Shown here: positions 51,804 to 61,687 of the stretch, in pieces
How the letters are laid out: each line of letters starts with the position of its first letter
How positions within the stretch are numbered: the stretch's first letter is position 1
Source: Rhodobacteraceae bacterium QY30
GTDB taxonomy: Bacteria > Pseudomonadota > Alphaproteobacteria > Rhodobacterales > Rhodobacteraceae
Length of the DNA stretch: 64,000 nt
Assembly: GCA_002356635.1 (NCBI GenBank)
Contig: CP023454.1
Location: 3,022,501 to 3,086,500, forward strand
Reading direction: 5' to 3'
Made by a program: the position numbers and the translations under genes
Notes under the pieces: model-generated
Seen by the model: only the letters and a program-made list of their open reading frames with translations
Databases searched by the model: none
Told to the model about the DNA's origin: nothing

Positions 51804-52307
51804 ATGCCCACATCGTCCATGCCTGCATTGCCGGTGATTTTCGGTGACTTCGCCGCGATGTTCGGGCTGTCGCGGCCGGCGGGGCAGTGTTTCGCGGCCA
51901 TCTGGCGGCAGGCGTCGAACCCTTGCGCGGACGATCTGGTCGAATCGCTGGGCCTGTCGCGGTCCAACGTCTCGACCGCGCTGAAAGAGCTTCGCGGCTG
52001 GGGCCTGATCTCGATCGCCCGCGTCCCCGGCGACCGGAGGGAGTTCTTCGTGGCCCCGGACGATCCGTGGGAGGTGTTGCGCCTGATCTTCGCGGCGCGC
52101 CAGCGGCGGGACTTTTCGGTTCTGGCCGACCGGTTGGCGCCCCATGCCGACGAAGATGCCGCCACCCGCGGCGCCTACGAAATGGTGGCGGCACTGTCCG
52201 GGTGGATGGCGCATCTGGCGTCACTTGATGCCGCCGGCCTGCAGGCGGCGATGACCGGTGGTGAAACGACCGACCGGACCGCCAAGAAAAAGAAGAAGAA
52301 GCACTAG
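51804..52307 (+). CDS. MarR/GbsR-type winged-helix transcriptional regulator
   Basis: A 167-residue regulator with a winged-helix domain: CADDLVESLGLSRSNVSTALKELRGWGLI is the HTH and VPGDRREFFVAPDDPWEVLRLIF the wing and GbsR-like continuation. An unusual C-terminus follows, a run of six lysines and a final His (TAKKKKKKH), likely from an A/G-rich DNA tract. It has AAGGA six bases before the ATG. The target is unknown; galM just upstream is one candidate. Confidence 0.75.
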   Translation: MPTSSMPALPVIFGDFAAMFGLSRPAGQCFAAIWRQASNPCADDLVESLGLSRSNVSTALKELRGWGLISIARVPGDRREFFVAPDDPWEVLRLIFAARQRRDFSVLADRLAPHADEDAATRGAYEMVAALSGWMAHLASLDAAGLQAAMTGGETTDRTAKKKKKKH

Positions 52308-52313
52308 GGGGAC

Positions 52314-55300
52314 TCAGTCCCCGCCTGTCCGTCCCCAGCCGCCGCCGCCCGGTGTCAGCATCTCGAACAGGCTGCCAGCCGGCAATGTCCGCTCATCATT
52401 CCCTTCCAGCCGTTCGTGTCGGCCGTCCGGCGAGATGACCGCATTGACGCCCACTGCGCCAGGCTGCCCTCCTGCCCCGCCAAAGGGCGGAACCCGGCGC
52501 GACGAACACAGCGTCGTCACGGTGACGGGCACAAGGAACCGCATGACCCGCCGCGCGCCGTGGCCGCCGCGCCACGTGCCGGCGCCGCCCGATCCGTCGC
52601 GGATGGAAAACTCCTCAAGTCGGACGGGGAAGCGGCGTTCCAGCACTTCGGGGTCGGTCATGCGGGTGTTGGTCATGTGGCTTTGCACCGCGTCGCAGCC
52701 CGCAAAGCCCGGCCCCGCGCCGGTGCCGCCCGCGATGGTTTCGTAGTTCTGGAAATCGGCGTTGCCCCAGACGAAGTTGTTCATCGTGCCCTGACTGCCC
52801 GCCAGCACCCCCAGCGCGCCATAAAGCGCGTTACAGGCGGCCTGGCTCACCTCGGTGTTCCCGGCGATCACGGCGGCCGGATAACGCGGGTTCAGCATGG
52901 ATCCTTCGGGGACGATTACCGTCAGCGGCCTGAGGCAGCCGTCGTTCAGGGGGATGTCCTTGCCCACCAGCGTGCGGAAGACATACAGCACCACGGCCTG
53001 CGCGATGGCGCGCGGCGCGTTGTAGTTGCCGGGGTTCTGCGGGCTGGTGCCGGTAAAGTCGATGGTCGCGGCCCCCTGCGCCCGATCCACCCGGACGGCC
53101 ACGCGAATCTGGCTGCCGATGTCCATCGGATAGGTGAAATCGCCGTCGTGAAGCCGCCCGATCACCTCGCGCACGCAGGCTTCAGCATTGTCCTGCACAT
53201 GGCCCGCATAGGCCGCCAGCACATCCGCACCCCAGCCTTCGGCGGCGCGCAGCAGTTCACGCCGCCCGGTTTCATTGGCGGCGACCTGCGCCTTCAGGTC
53301 AGCCATGTTCTGCGTGACGTTCCGGCAGGGATAGCGGCCGGACGACAGCAGCGCCCGCGCCTGCGTTTCGCGCAGGCGGCCCTGTTCCACCAGCAGGAAG
53401 GGGTCGATCACCACGCCTTCTTCTTCGATATGGCGGCTGTCGGGCGGAGAAGACCCCGGCGTGCGTCCCCCGATATCGGCATGGTGCCCGCGTGACCCCA
53501 GCCAGAAACGCGGCACGCCGTCCATGAAGACCGGCGTCACCACGGTCACGTCTGGCAGGTGTGTTCCACCCTGGTAGGGGCTGTTCAGCATCCAGGCATC
53601 GCCCGGGCGAATGCTGTCGCCTGCCACCCGCATGATGGTGCGGATGGAGTCTGACATCGACCCAAGATGCACCGGCACATGCGGCGCGTTCGCCACCAGA
53701 TTGCCGCCCGCATCGAAGATCGCGCAGGAAAAGTCCAGCCGTTCCTTGATGTTGACCGACCACGACGTGTTGGCCAGCGTCGCACCCATCTGGTCGGCAA
53801 TCGACATGAAAAGGTTCGACATGACCTCAAGCGTGACAGGGTCGGCCGTGGTGCCTGCGGCGGCGCTGCGGGTCGCAGAGACGGCGCGGGTCAGGATCAG
53901 GTTGCCGGTGCCATCGACTTCGGCCCGCCAGCCGGGTTCGACGACCACGGTGCCGGTGGTTTCGGTGATGATCGCCGGCCCCTCGATCCGCACCCCTGCG
54001 CCCAGGCGGGCGCGGTCGTGGAACGGCACATCGCGCCAAGCGCCCGCCATCCAGACGGGGGCCTGGTCTACCGGATCGGGCAAAGGCGCGGGCGCGATCT
54101 GCGGTTCGGCAAGGGCTGCGCCGCCGCCGATCGCCTCGACGGCCAGGACATCGAAAAGGATCGCGCGTTCCGGCGAGGTGAAGCCGAAGCGAGCTTGATG
54201 GGCGGCCTCGAAGGCGGCGCGCATGGCGTCCGCAGTGCCGAAAGGAACCTCCAGCGTCTGGTGCGATCCGTCGTAGCGCAGATGCGCCCGCGCCTCGGTC
54301 GTGATGTCCCGGACACCCTGCGCGGCCACTTCGGCCCGGGCGTCGCGGACCAAGGGTTCCAGCGCGGCGCTGGCGTCGGCGTCAAGCGGCGCTTCGAACT
54401 GCGCCTCGCGCAGCGCGCGGATGTCGGCCAGGCCCATGCCATAGGCCGACAGGACACCCGCGAAGGGGTGCAGGAACACCCGGCGCATTCCCAGCGCATC
54501 CGCCACCAGGCAGGCATGCTGCCCCCCTGCACCGCCGAAGCATTGCAGCGCATAGGTGGTCACGTCATGGCCGCGTTCCACGCTGATCTTCTTGATGGCA
54601 TTGGCCATGTTGGCCACCGCGATGGTCAAAAAGCCTTCGGCGGTCGCCTCGGGCGATTGCGGCGCCGCCCCGGTTGCCGCCGCGATCTGGGCGGCCAGAT
54701 CGGCAAAACGGGCGCGCACCACATCGACGTCCAGCGGCTGATCGCCGTCCGGCCCGAAGACCGGCGGGAAGTGGCGGTGCGAGAGCTTGCCCAGCATGAC
54801 GTTGCAATCCGTCACCGTCAGCGGGCCACCGCGCCGATAGGCGGCAGGCCCCGGATTGGCGCCGGCGCTTTCCGGCCCCACCTGACTGCGGCCATCGCGG
54901 AACGACAGGACCGAACCGCCCCCCGCCGCGACAGTGTGAATATCCATCATCGGCGCGCGCATCCGCACGCCTGCGACTTCGGTTTCGAAACTGCGTTCGT
55001 AGGTACCGGCATAATGGCTGACATCGGTCGAGGTGCCGCCCATGTCGAAGCCGATCAGCCGTGTTTCCCCCGCCGCTTCGGCAGTGCGGACCATGCCGAC
55101 GATGCCGCCCGCAGGGCCCGACAGGATCGCATCCTTGCCCTGAAAGCGCGACGCCTCGGTCAAGCCGCCGTTCGATTGCATGAACATCAGCCGGTCGCAG
55201 GCCCGCCCCATGTCCAGCGCGCTCGCCACCTGATCGACATAGCGGCGCAGGATCGGCGAAAGGTAGGCATCGACCACCGTCGTATCGCCGCGCCCGACCA

Positions 55301-55898
55301 GCTTGATCAACCGGCTGACCTGATGGCTGAGAGAGACCTGCGTGAAGCCGATCTCGGCCGCGATCCGGCCCAGCCGCAGTTCATGATCCGGGTTCAGATA
55401 GCCGTGCATCAGGGCAATCGCCACGGCGCGGATGCCTTGGTCATAAATAGCCTGCAGATCGGCGCGAGCGGCGGCTTCGTCCAGCGGGATCAGGACAGCG
55501 CCTTCGGCATCCAGCCGCTCGGGCACTTCGCGGACCGTTTCGTAAAGCAGTTCGGGCCGGCGGATGTTCAGATCGAAAAGCCGCGGCCGGGTCTGGTAGC
55601 CGATCCGCAACAGGTCGCGGAAGCCCTGGGTGATGAACAGCGCTACGCGTTCGCCCTCGCGTTCCAGAAGCGCGTTGGTGGCGACGGTGGTGCCCATCTT
55701 CACTGCCGCGATCGCGCCATCCGGGATTGGTTGGCCCGCCGTCAGGCCCAGAAGGTCGCGGATGCCCTGGACGGCGGCATCGCGGTAGCGTTCGGGGTTT
55801 TCCGACAGTAGCTTGTGCGTGACCAGACGCCCATCGGGACCGCGCCCGACGATATCGGTGAAGGTTCCGCCCCGGTCGATCCAGAATTCCCACGCCAT
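52314..55898 (-). CDS. Fused hydantoinase A/B or 5-oxoprolinase (ATP-hydrolysing)
   Basis: A 1194-residue enzyme. Residues about 1-640 are HyuA-like: [21 protein letters not shown]-like [23 protein letters not shown] and [17 protein letters not shown]. Residues about 655-1194 are HyuB-like ([64 protein letters not shown]). The full-length HyuA-HyuB fusion is the architecture of eukaryotic-type 5-oxoprolinase, which opens 5-oxo-L-proline to glutamate with ATP. The alternative is an N-methylhydantoinase. A near-consensus ribosome site (AAAAAGGAGGG) precedes the ATG. It lies 71 bases after the ALDH16-type gene. Confidence 0.82.
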   Translation of the reverse strand: MAWEFWIDRGGTFTDIVGRGPDGRLVTHKLLSENPERYRDAAVQGIRDLLGLTAGQPIPDGAIAAVKMGTTVATNALLEREGERVALFITQGFRDLLRIGYQTRPRLFDLNIRRPELLYETVREVPERLDAEGAVLIPLDEAAARADLQAIYDQGIRAVAIALMHGYLNPDHELRLGRIAAEIGFTQVSLSHQVSRLIKLVGRGDTTVVDAYLSPILRRYVDQVASALDMGRACDRLMFMQSNGGLTEASRFQGKDAILSGPAGGIVGMVRTAEAAGETRLIGFDMGGTSTDVSHYAGTYERSFETEVAGVRMRAPMMDIHTVAAGGGSVLSFRDGRSQVGPESAGANPGPAAYRRGGPLTVTDCNVMLGKLSHRHFPPVFGPDGDQPLDVDVVRARFADLAAQIAAATGAAPQSPEATAEGFLTIAVANMANAIKKISVERGHDVTTYALQCFGGAGGQHACLVADALGMRRVFLHPFAGVLSAYGMGLADIRALREAQFEAPLDADASAALEPLVRDARAEVAAQGVRDITTEARAHLRYDGSHQTLEVPFGTADAMRAAFEAAHQARFGFTSPERAILFDVLAVEAIGGGAALAEPQIAPAPLPDPVDQAPVWMAGAWRDVPFHDRARLGAGVRIEGPAIITETTGTVVVEPGWRAEVDGTGNLILTRAVSATRSAAAGTTADPVTLEVMSNLFMSIADQMGATLANTSWSVNIKERLDFSCAIFDAGGNLVANAPHVPVHLGSMSDSIRTIMRVAGDSIRPGDAWMLNSPYQGGTHLPDVTVVTPVFMDGVPRFWLGSRGHHADIGGRTPGSSPPDSRHIEEEGVVIDPFLLVEQGRLRETQARALLSSGRYPCRNVTQNMADLKAQVAANETGRRELLRAAEGWGADVLAAYAGHVQDNAEACVREVIGRLHDGDFTYPMDIGSQIRVAVRVDRAQGAATIDFTGTSPQNPGNYNAPRAIAQAVVLYVFRTLVGKDIPLNDGCLRPLTVIVPEGSMLNPRYPAAVIAGNTEVSQAACNALYGALGVLAGSQGTMNNFVWGNADFQNYETIAGGTGAGPGFAGCDAVQSHMTNTRMTDPEVLERRFPVRLEEFSIRDGSGGAGTWRGGHGARRVMRFLVPVTVTTLCSSRRVPPFGGAGGQPGAVGVNAVISPDGRHERLEGNDERTLPAGSLFEMLTPGGGGWGRTGGD

Positions 55899-55937
55899 AG
55901 GCTACCCTCCTTTTTCAGGGGCAGAGTTGGCGGCAGA

Positions 55938-55967
55938 GGCGGCGCGGTGTCAACCGCTCGCGCCGCC
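55938..55967 (-). other. Stem-loop between the ALDH16-type gene and the oxoprolinase gene
   Basis: GGCGGCGCG (55938-55946) and CGCGCCGCC (55959-55967) pair perfectly with a 12-base loop, three bases after the aldehyde dehydrogenase stop. No T-run follows. It may partly end the upstream message or stabilise it. Confidence 0.4.
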
Positions 55968-55969
55968 CG

Positions 55970-58318
55970 TCATTCGCCGTAGGGCACCCAGATGTTCTTG
56001 ATCTGCGTGGCGCGCAGCAAAAAGCCGCGCCCTTGCCCTTCGGACCCCAGCCAGTTGCGGTTGGCCACGATCCAGGTGGATTTCAGGTTCCCGGCGCTTT
56101 CTTCCTCGACCATGCGGGCCGAGGGGCCGGAATACCAAAGCGCCACCACGTCATCATGCTGCGCCAGCGTCTTGGCCAGTTCATCCCGCGCGCCGGTCAC
56201 GATGTTGACGACGCCGCCCGGCAGGTCCGAGGTTTCGAAGACCTGATACAGATCGGTCGCCGCCAGCGGCATGTTCTGCGACGGCACCGCCACCACGCGG
56301 TTGCCCATGGCAATGGCGGGAAGGACAAGGCTGAGGAACCCCAGAAGCGGCGCATCGGCCGGGCTAGCAATCCCCATCACGCCGAAAGGTTCGGGCATGG
56401 CCAGCGTGACATTGGCGGTCTTTGTCGAATGCACCGCCCCGTCGAACTTGTCGGCCTGCGCGGCATAGTAGAAAGCGCGGCGGATCGATACCGCCACCTC
56501 CTCCGCTGCGTCTGGCACGCCGGCCTCGGCCAGACGGCGCGCGAATTCGGCTTCGCGCTGCGCCAGGTTTTCCGCCAGGAAATACAGCACCTGCGCGCGG
56601 TTGTGCCCCGTCGCCTTGCCCCACCCTTTCGCGGCATGGGCGGCCTCAACGGCGTTGCGGATGTCCTTTCGGTTGCCAAGCCCGGCAAGGCCCAGCGTGT
56701 GCCCGCCCGCGACGACCGCGTAGGAATAGCCGGAATCGGGCCGTTTCTGCGCACCGCCAATATAAAGCTTGGCCGTCCGGTCGATGCCCGTGGCAATCGC
56801 CGGCGCATCGGGATGGGGCGCGGTGTCGGGCGGGATCGGGGCGGTTTCCTGACGCACCGCAACCGCAGGGTCGGACAGATAGGCCAGCATCCCTTCCCGC
56901 CCGCCTTCGCGGCCAAAGCCGCTTTCGCGGTAGCCGCCAAAACCGGCGCCGGCGTCAAAGACATTGGTGCAGTTGATCCACAAGACCCCGGCCTTCACCT
57001 GCGAGGCCAGATCCAGCGCCAGATTGATGTTTTCCGACCAGACGCTGCCAGCCAGGCCGTAGCGGGTGTTGTTGGCCAGCTCTACCGCCTCATCGGGGGT
57101 GCGGAAGGTGGTCAGCGTGGCGACGGGCCCGAAGATTTCTTCCTGCGCGACGATGTTGGCGGGGGCGACATTGGTGAAGAAGCCGGGCGCAAAGAAGCTG
57201 CCCGTCTGCGGCAGGGCGCATTGGGCCTGATGCAAGGTCGCACCTTCGGCTTCGCCCTGCGCCACCAGATCGCGGATGCGGGCCAGTTGCACCGGATCGA
57301 CGATCGCGCCCATGTCGGTGGATTTGTCCAGCGGATCGCCGACCCGCAGCTTCGCCAGCCGCGCCTTCAGTTTCGCGGTGAAGGCGGTTTCGACGCTTTC
57401 CTGCACAAGGATGCGCGACCCGGCGCAGCAGATCTGGCCTTGGTTGAACCAGATCGCATCGACCACGCCTTCGACGGCGGCATCCAGATCCGCGTCGGCG
57501 CAGACGATGAAGGGCGACTTGCCGCCCAGTTCCAGCGTCAGCTTCTTGCCTGTGCCGGCGGTGGCCCTGCGGATGATCCGCCCCACCTCGGTCGAGCCGG
57601 TGAAGGCGATCTTGTCCACATCCGCCGCGACCAGCGCCGCGCCGGTGGCGCCATCGCCAGTGACGATGTTGACGACGCCCTTGGGCAATCCGATCTCGGC
57701 CAGCATCTCGGCGAAGGCCAGCGCCGTCAGCGGCGTATATTCGGCGGGCTTCAGCACGACCGTGTTCCCCGCCGCCAATGCGGGGGCGATCTTCCAGGCC
57801 AGCATCAAGAGCGGGAAGTTCCAGGGGATGATCTGGCCACAGACGCCCACCGGGCGGTGGCCGGGAAATTCCTCGGCCAGCATCTCGGCCCAGCCGGCGT
57901 GGTGGTAGAAATGCCGCGCCACCAGCGGCACGTCGATGTCGCGGGTTTCGCGGATGGTCTTGCCGTTATCCAGCGTTTCCAGCACCGCGAAGAAGCGTTC
58001 GCGTTTCTGGATGCCGCGGGCGATGGCATAAAGCCAGCGGGCGCGATCATGGCCGGGCAGCGCAGACCAGCCCGGTAGCGCCGCGCGGGCGGCGGCGACG
58101 GCAGCCTGAACGTCGGTGTCCGAGCCTTGGGCAACCTGCGCCAGTTCCGTGCCGGACGCGGGGTTATAGACAGCAAAGTATTCGCTGCCCGGAACGAAGG
58201 CGCCGTCGATGAAATGACCAAAGGGGCCATGCGCGCGCAGCCATTTGTCGACCTCGGCGGTCGCTTCCGGGGCGGGGCCATAGTCCATGGTTTCCAGGAT
58301 CTCGGTCACGGTGGGCAT
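55970..58318 (-). CDS. ALDH16-type tandem aldehyde dehydrogenase
   Basis: A 782-residue protein, about 1.6 times a normal ALDH. The first domain (residues about 30-500) is complete: IIPWNFPLLMLAWKIAPALA, AFTGSTEVGR, LELGGKSPF (general base Glu263) and FNQGQICCAGSR (catalytic Cys297). The second (about 515-782) is ALDH-like (YIGGAQKRPDSGYSYAV, GVVNIVTGARDELAKTL) but has neither the GQxC nucleophile nor the ELGG base, so it is a pseudo-domain. That arrangement defines ALDH16. It begins nine bases after deoC and would remove the acetaldehyde made by deoxyribose-phosphate aldolase. Confidence 0.86.
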   Translation of the reverse strand: MPTVTEILETMDYGPAPEATAEVDKWLRAHGPFGHFIDGAFVPGSEYFAVYNPASGTELAQVAQGSDTDVQAAVAAARAALPGWSALPGHDRARWLYAIARGIQKRERFFAVLETLDNGKTIRETRDIDVPLVARHFYHHAGWAEMLAEEFPGHRPVGVCGQIIPWNFPLLMLAWKIAPALAAGNTVVLKPAEYTPLTALAFAEMLAEIGLPKGVVNIVTGDGATGAALVAADVDKIAFTGSTEVGRIIRRATAGTGKKLTLELGGKSPFIVCADADLDAAVEGVVDAIWFNQGQICCAGSRILVQESVETAFTAKLKARLAKLRVGDPLDKSTDMGAIVDPVQLARIRDLVAQGEAEGATLHQAQCALPQTGSFFAPGFFTNVAPANIVAQEEIFGPVATLTTFRTPDEAVELANNTRYGLAGSVWSENINLALDLASQVKAGVLWINCTNVFDAGAGFGGYRESGFGREGGREGMLAYLSDPAVAVRQETAPIPPDTAPHPDAPAIATGIDRTAKLYIGGAQKRPDSGYSYAVVAGGHTLGLAGLGNRKDIRNAVEAAHAAKGWGKATGHNRAQVLYFLAENLAQREAEFARRLAEAGVPDAAEEVAVSIRRAFYYAAQADKFDGAVHSTKTANVTLAMPEPFGVMGIASPADAPLLGFLSLVLPAIAMGNRVVAVPSQNMPLAATDLYQVFETSDLPGGVVNIVTGARDELAKTLAQHDDVVALWYSGPSARMVEEESAGNLKSTWIVANRNWLGSEGQGRGFLLRATQIKNIWVPYGE

Positions 58319-58327
58319 CGGTCCCCC

Positions 58328-59299
58328 TCAGGCAAGCGCGTGGCGCGACGAAGCGGCGTAGCGCCCGGTCAGGTGGTGTTCAAGCTGGCGTTCGATATCG
58401 CCCAGCATCGAGGAAGCGCCCAGCCGGAACAGGTCCGGTTGCAGCCAGGCGTTGCCCAGTTCTTCCTTCATCAGGATCTGCCAGGCGATGGCATCCTTCG
58501 CCGACCGCATCCCGCCCGCCGGTTTGAAACCGATGCGAAAGCCGGTTCGGTCCCGATAGTCGCGCAGCGCGCGGACCATCACCAGGCTGACCGGCAGCGT
58601 GGCGTTCACGCCTTCCTTGCCGGTTGATGTCTTGATGAAATCCGCCCCCGCCTGCATGGCGACCATGCTGGCCTTGTAGACATTCCGCAGCGTCTTCAGA
58701 TCGCCCGTGGCCAGGATCGCCTTCAGATGCGCCGCGCCGCAGGCTTCGCGCATCTGCGCGACCTCGTCATACAGCGCCTGCCAGTCGCCGTTCAGCACAT
58801 GGGCGCGGGTGATGACGATGTCGATCTCCTCTGCGCCCTCGTCCACGGCATAGCGGATTTCGGCCAGCCGCAGCGGCAGCGGCATCAGTCCCGCCGGGAA
58901 CCCCGTCGCGACCGAGGCGACAGGAATGGAAGTGCCCTTCAGCGCCCTGACCGCGGCGGGAACCATCGTCGGATAGACGCAGACCGCGCCGGTGTGCAGC
59001 CTCTCCAGCCCCAGCCCTTCCAGGATATGCGGCGCAAGCGGCTGGCGGGCCTTGGCGCACAGCCGTTCGACCCGGTGGGGCGTGTCGTCGCCCGACAGCG
59101 TCGTCAGGTCGATGCAGCGGATGGCATTCACCAGCCAGGCGGCCTGCCATTCCTTCTTCACCGTCCGCCGGGTGGTCAGCGTGGCCGCGCGGCGTTCCGC
59201 AGCCTGGGTGTTGACGGCGACCTGCTCAAACCAGTCGGTCTGAAGCACCACGCCGGGGTTGCGTTCGTTGCCATGGGGCGCGGCCTTGGTGGTCGCCAT
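58328..59299 (-). CDS. deoC: Deoxyribose-phosphate aldolase
   Basis: A 323-residue class I aldolase splitting 2-deoxyribose-5-phosphate into glyceraldehyde-3-phosphate and acetaldehyde. GADFIKTSTGKEGVNAT holds the Schiff-base Lys223, IGFKPAGGMRSAKDA the second active-site Lys, and EIDIVITRAHVLNGDW the conserved Asp. It is longer than E. coli DeoC by an N-terminal extension of about 60 residues, as in the eukaryote-like group. An operator-like palindrome overlaps the promoter 73-92 bases upstream. The ALDH16 gene follows closely. Confidence 0.88.
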   Translation of the reverse strand: MATTKAAPHGNERNPGVVLQTDWFEQVAVNTQAAERRAATLTTRRTVKKEWQAAWLVNAIRCIDLTTLSGDDTPHRVERLCAKARQPLAPHILEGLGLERLHTGAVCVYPTMVPAAVRALKGTSIPVASVATGFPAGLMPLPLRLAEIRYAVDEGAEEIDIVITRAHVLNGDWQALYDEVAQMREACGAAHLKAILATGDLKTLRNVYKASMVAMQAGADFIKTSTGKEGVNATLPVSLVMVRALRDYRDRTGFRIGFKPAGGMRSAKDAIAWQILMKEELGNAWLQPDLFRLGASSMLGDIERQLEHHLTGRYAASSRHALA

Positions 59300-59360
59300 T
59301 CCGGGTGCCTGCTGTTGTCACTGTCCTTCGGGCGGAAGACTAGTCCTTCCTCTGCGCCCG

Positions 59361-59389
59361 ATCAATCACGAGTTTGACCAGATGGTCAA
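59361..59389 (-). promoter_or_regulatory. Putative promoter of the deoC operon
   Basis: On the minus strand TTGACC (59389-59384) is 17 bases from ATTGAT (59366-59361). The -35 hexamer lies inside the palindromic operator, so a bound repressor would block RNA polymerase. Confidence 0.45.
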
Positions 59390-59391
59390 AC
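59372..59391. promoter_or_regulatory. RutR-type operator upstream of deoC
   Basis: GTTTGACCAGATGGTCAAAC is a palindrome with nine-base arms and a two-base centre. Its core (59374-59389) matches the RutR consensus TTGACCAnnTGGTCAA at every fixed position. It overlaps the deoC -35 element and the stop codon of the DUF1523 gene. Confidence 0.7.
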
Positions 59392-60033
59392 CTTCTTTCG
59401 CCAGCTGTTCAGCCAGTTCTTCGCGCGCTTGCCCGCCATTTCCGCCCGCCCGCTGGCCTGATCGAAGGCACCGCCGACGTCGTCCAGCATCGGGTCGATC
59501 GACCGTTCACGGAACTGCAGCCAGACGCGCCGCAGGAACAGCGCGATGATCCCCAGCATCACGAAGAAGAAGATGTTGAACCACGGGATGATGGTCACAT
59601 CCGGCCCGGCGACCGGACGGATCGCGGTGGCGTTCGGGAAGATCGAGATCAGTTCGTTGCGCCAGCCGTAATGGGTGATGACCGCCCATTTCGGCGCTTC
59701 CTTGCTGGATTTCAGATCGTCCGCCTCGGTCTGGAGACTGGCGGTATCGAACTTGAAATACGGCGGCCAGGACCAGCCGGTATCTTCGTTGCGATAGACC
59801 ATCGTCTTGCCATTGGCCTTGATGGTCGAGATGAACTGCACGTCCCGGTTCGTAAGCGTGCCCGATTGGTCGTCGGGATTGGACCAGAAGATCTTGGTCC
59901 AGTCCGTCAGGTCCTGGCGTTCCTGATAGGTGTTTACCACCCGCACGATGTCATGCTGCGGAAGGGTATAGTGCAGGAAGCCGAAGACGATCAGCGCAAG
60001 CACGGCAAGGATGGTCCATTTCACATAGCGCAT
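59386..60033 (-). CDS. DUF1523-family membrane-associated protein
   Basis: A 215-residue protein with an N-terminal helix (WTILAVLALIVFGFLHYTLPQHDIV), a periplasmic-type soluble domain (INSERT-free DUF1523 pattern: VVNTYQERQDLTDWTKIFWSNPD and DTGWSWPPYFKFDTASLQTEA), a second helix (PWFNIFFFVMLGIIALFLRRVW) and a short basic C-terminal tail. This is the DUF1523 family, common in Rhodobacterales and without known function. It is the last gene of a minus-strand set with a small membrane protein, a DUF6638-like protein and an AAA+ ATPase; seven bases separate it from its upstream neighbour. Confidence 0.75.
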   Translation of the reverse strand: MRYVKWTILAVLALIVFGFLHYTLPQHDIVRVVNTYQERQDLTDWTKIFWSNPDDQSGTLTNRDVQFISTIKANGKTMVYRNEDTGWSWPPYFKFDTASLQTEADDLKSSKEAPKWAVITHYGWRNELISIFPNATAIRPVAGPDVTIIPWFNIFFFVMLGIIALFLRRVWLQFRERSIDPMLDDVGGAFDQASGRAEMAGKRAKNWLNSWRKKV

Positions 60034-60040
60034 CGGGGCC

Positions 60041-60322
60041 TCACAGGACGGTATTGTAATAAAGGACCGCCATCAGCAGCCCCATGGGAATGATGTAGAC
60101 CAGCCAGATCAGCTTGCGCCGAAGGCTGTGGGCATAATCGCGCATCCCGGCTTCGATATAGGCATTGCGGGCCTCTTCGGCAGCCCCTTCGTTCGCGGGA
60201 TCGCCATCCCATTCCTTTTCCAGCCGTTCGCGTTCGACGGACCGGGAGTAGATGCCGATGATGAAATAGGCCACCGTCAGCACGGCAAAGCCCATGACCA
60301 CCAGTCGCAAGAAGCCGATCAT
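60041..60322 (-). CDS. Small two-helix membrane protein, hypothetical
   Basis: A 93-residue protein with two predicted membrane helices (LRLVVMGFAVLTVAYFIIGIY and KLIWLVYIIPMGLLMAVLYY) joined by a charged loop (SVERERLEKEWDGDPANEGAAEEARNAYIEAGMRDY), which is probably cytoplasmic. I do not recognise a family. Its ATG overlaps the stop of the DUF6638-like gene (ATGA), so the two are co-translated. It may anchor the ATPase or its partner at the membrane; that is conjecture. Confidence 0.65.
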   Translation of the reverse strand: MIGFLRLVVMGFAVLTVAYFIIGIYSRSVERERLEKEWDGDPANEGAAEEARNAYIEAGMRDYAHSLRRKLIWLVYIIPMGLLMAVLYYNTVL

Positions 60323-61659
60323 CTGCGTTCCTTCCGCACGGCGCCCCAGGGGCCGACCAGTTCGATCTCGGTCCGGGGGGGTGCCTCTTCCATCCCCGGT
60401 TCAGGGCCGAAAAGATCGCGCCGCATCCCCGCCTTGTCGATCTGGTACTCGCGTTCCAGATAACTCGCAACGAAGTCCTTCTTGGCGTCGGACCAGCCGG
60501 AATACAGACGGTAGAACAGATCCTTGTGCAGGATGAACAGCTGGCGCACATCCAGGGGCGACAGCTCGGCCAGCAGCCGGTTGACCAGATCGCGGTCTGA
60601 CCGGGGTGTGGCGCGCAGGCTGTAGAAATAGGCCGGATGTTCGGACGTGATACGCGGCCAGGCGCCGCCGACCTCGACCCAGCGCAGAAGGGCCGCAAGC
60701 GCGGTGAATTCGGGCGGAAGCTTCGATCCCAAGGTATTGGCGATGGCGCGCAGGTCGCGGCGCGATCCGGTTCCAAAGTCGATCCCGGCCGAGGCCGCGG
60801 CATCGACAAGGATGAAATCCATCTTCTGACGGAGGATCGCCCCCGCATCGGCATCGCGCGCCTTGACGATGGGTTCGGCCAGTTCGTTCACTTCAAGGAA
60901 CTTCGCGATTTCGTTGCGATTGGCCAGGCCGATCTGCGGGATCGGCAAAAGGCCAAGCGGCTCGACCGACTGGCTGACGATCGCCGCCGGGTACTTCACG
61001 TCGCGAAAGATGTAGATCCCGCCGAAATGCGCAGTCCAGAAATTCGGCTGCGGGACTTCGGTGTTCTTCAGCCGGACCGGATGGCGCATCACATCGCCGG
61101 TCTTTTTCGCCAGTCCGATCATGTCGGCGATCAGCACATCGTCATACCAGGCGTCCGGTTCCTTCCGGAAGCAGTCGATCAGGTTGCCCAGCTTTTCGGC
61201 CTCGGCAAGATGGGCGCCGGTCGTGTCGGCCGTAACCGTCACGCGGCGGATATCGAAAAGCTGTTCGGCGCGGTCCAGCGCGAAGATGCCGTTGTCCACC
61301 TCGCCCACCACGGCGTCCCGGGCGGTCAGCGCGAACAATTGCGCCTCGTTCGCCGCGATGAACTGGCGCAGGATGCCACGCGTGGTCGAGAACTTCGGCT
61401 GCAGAAGCGGGGCAGACTGCTGATCGGTGGTCAGCAGGATGAACTGCAGGTTCATGCCGTTGGGGTTCAGGTAATGGTGATCGCCCAGCTCATCCCCCAC
61501 CTCGGGCGAATACCCCGAGATGTCGATATGGAAATCCGGCAGCGCGGTGACCTTGCCCGTCAGCTTTTTCAGCGCGCGGTTATACCGTTCGACCAGCGCC
61601 GGGCTTTCGACGGGCACCAGGTTGCCGAACATCAGGCCCTTTTCGATCAGGCGTTTCAT
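60319..61659 (-). CDS. DUF6638-like conserved hypothetical protein
   Basis: A 446-residue protein without signal peptide or membrane helices. Conserved-looking blocks include GLMFGNLVPVESPALVERYNRAL, FHIDISGYSPEVGDELGDHHYL, FILLTTDQQSAPLL and HPAYFYSLRATPRSDRDLVNRLLAEL. It appears to match the DUF6638 family seen beside AAA+ ATPase genes in Rhodobacterales; no function is known. The ATG at 61659 is preceded by GGAAAGG, and the ATPase gene ends 28 bases upstream. Its position between an ATPase and membrane proteins suggests an adaptor or substrate role. Confidence 0.65.
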   Translation of the reverse strand: MKRLIEKGLMFGNLVPVESPALVERYNRALKKLTGKVTALPDFHIDISGYSPEVGDELGDHHYLNPNGMNLQFILLTTDQQSAPLLQPKFSTTRGILRQFIAANEAQLFALTARDAVVGEVDNGIFALDRAEQLFDIRRVTVTADTTGAHLAEAEKLGNLIDCFRKEPDAWYDDVLIADMIGLAKKTGDVMRHPVRLKNTEVPQPNFWTAHFGGIYIFRDVKYPAAIVSQSVEPLGLLPIPQIGLANRNEIAKFLEVNELAEPIVKARDADAGAILRQKMDFILVDAAASAGIDFGTGSRRDLRAIANTLGSKLPPEFTALAALLRWVEVGGAWPRITSEHPAYFYSLRATPRSDRDLVNRLLAELSPLDVRQLFILHKDLFYRLYSGWSDAKKDFVASYLEREYQIDKAGMRRDLFGPEPGMEEAPPRTEIELVGPWGAVRKERR

Positions 61660-61687
61660 CGGGCGGCCTTTCCGGCTGGCGCGGTGC

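Noticed and set aside
53667-55811. A 714-codon plus-strand open frame opposite the oxoprolinase gene
   Set aside because: Codon mirror of the minus-strand gene; no domain seen, and the minus-strand product has all family motifs.
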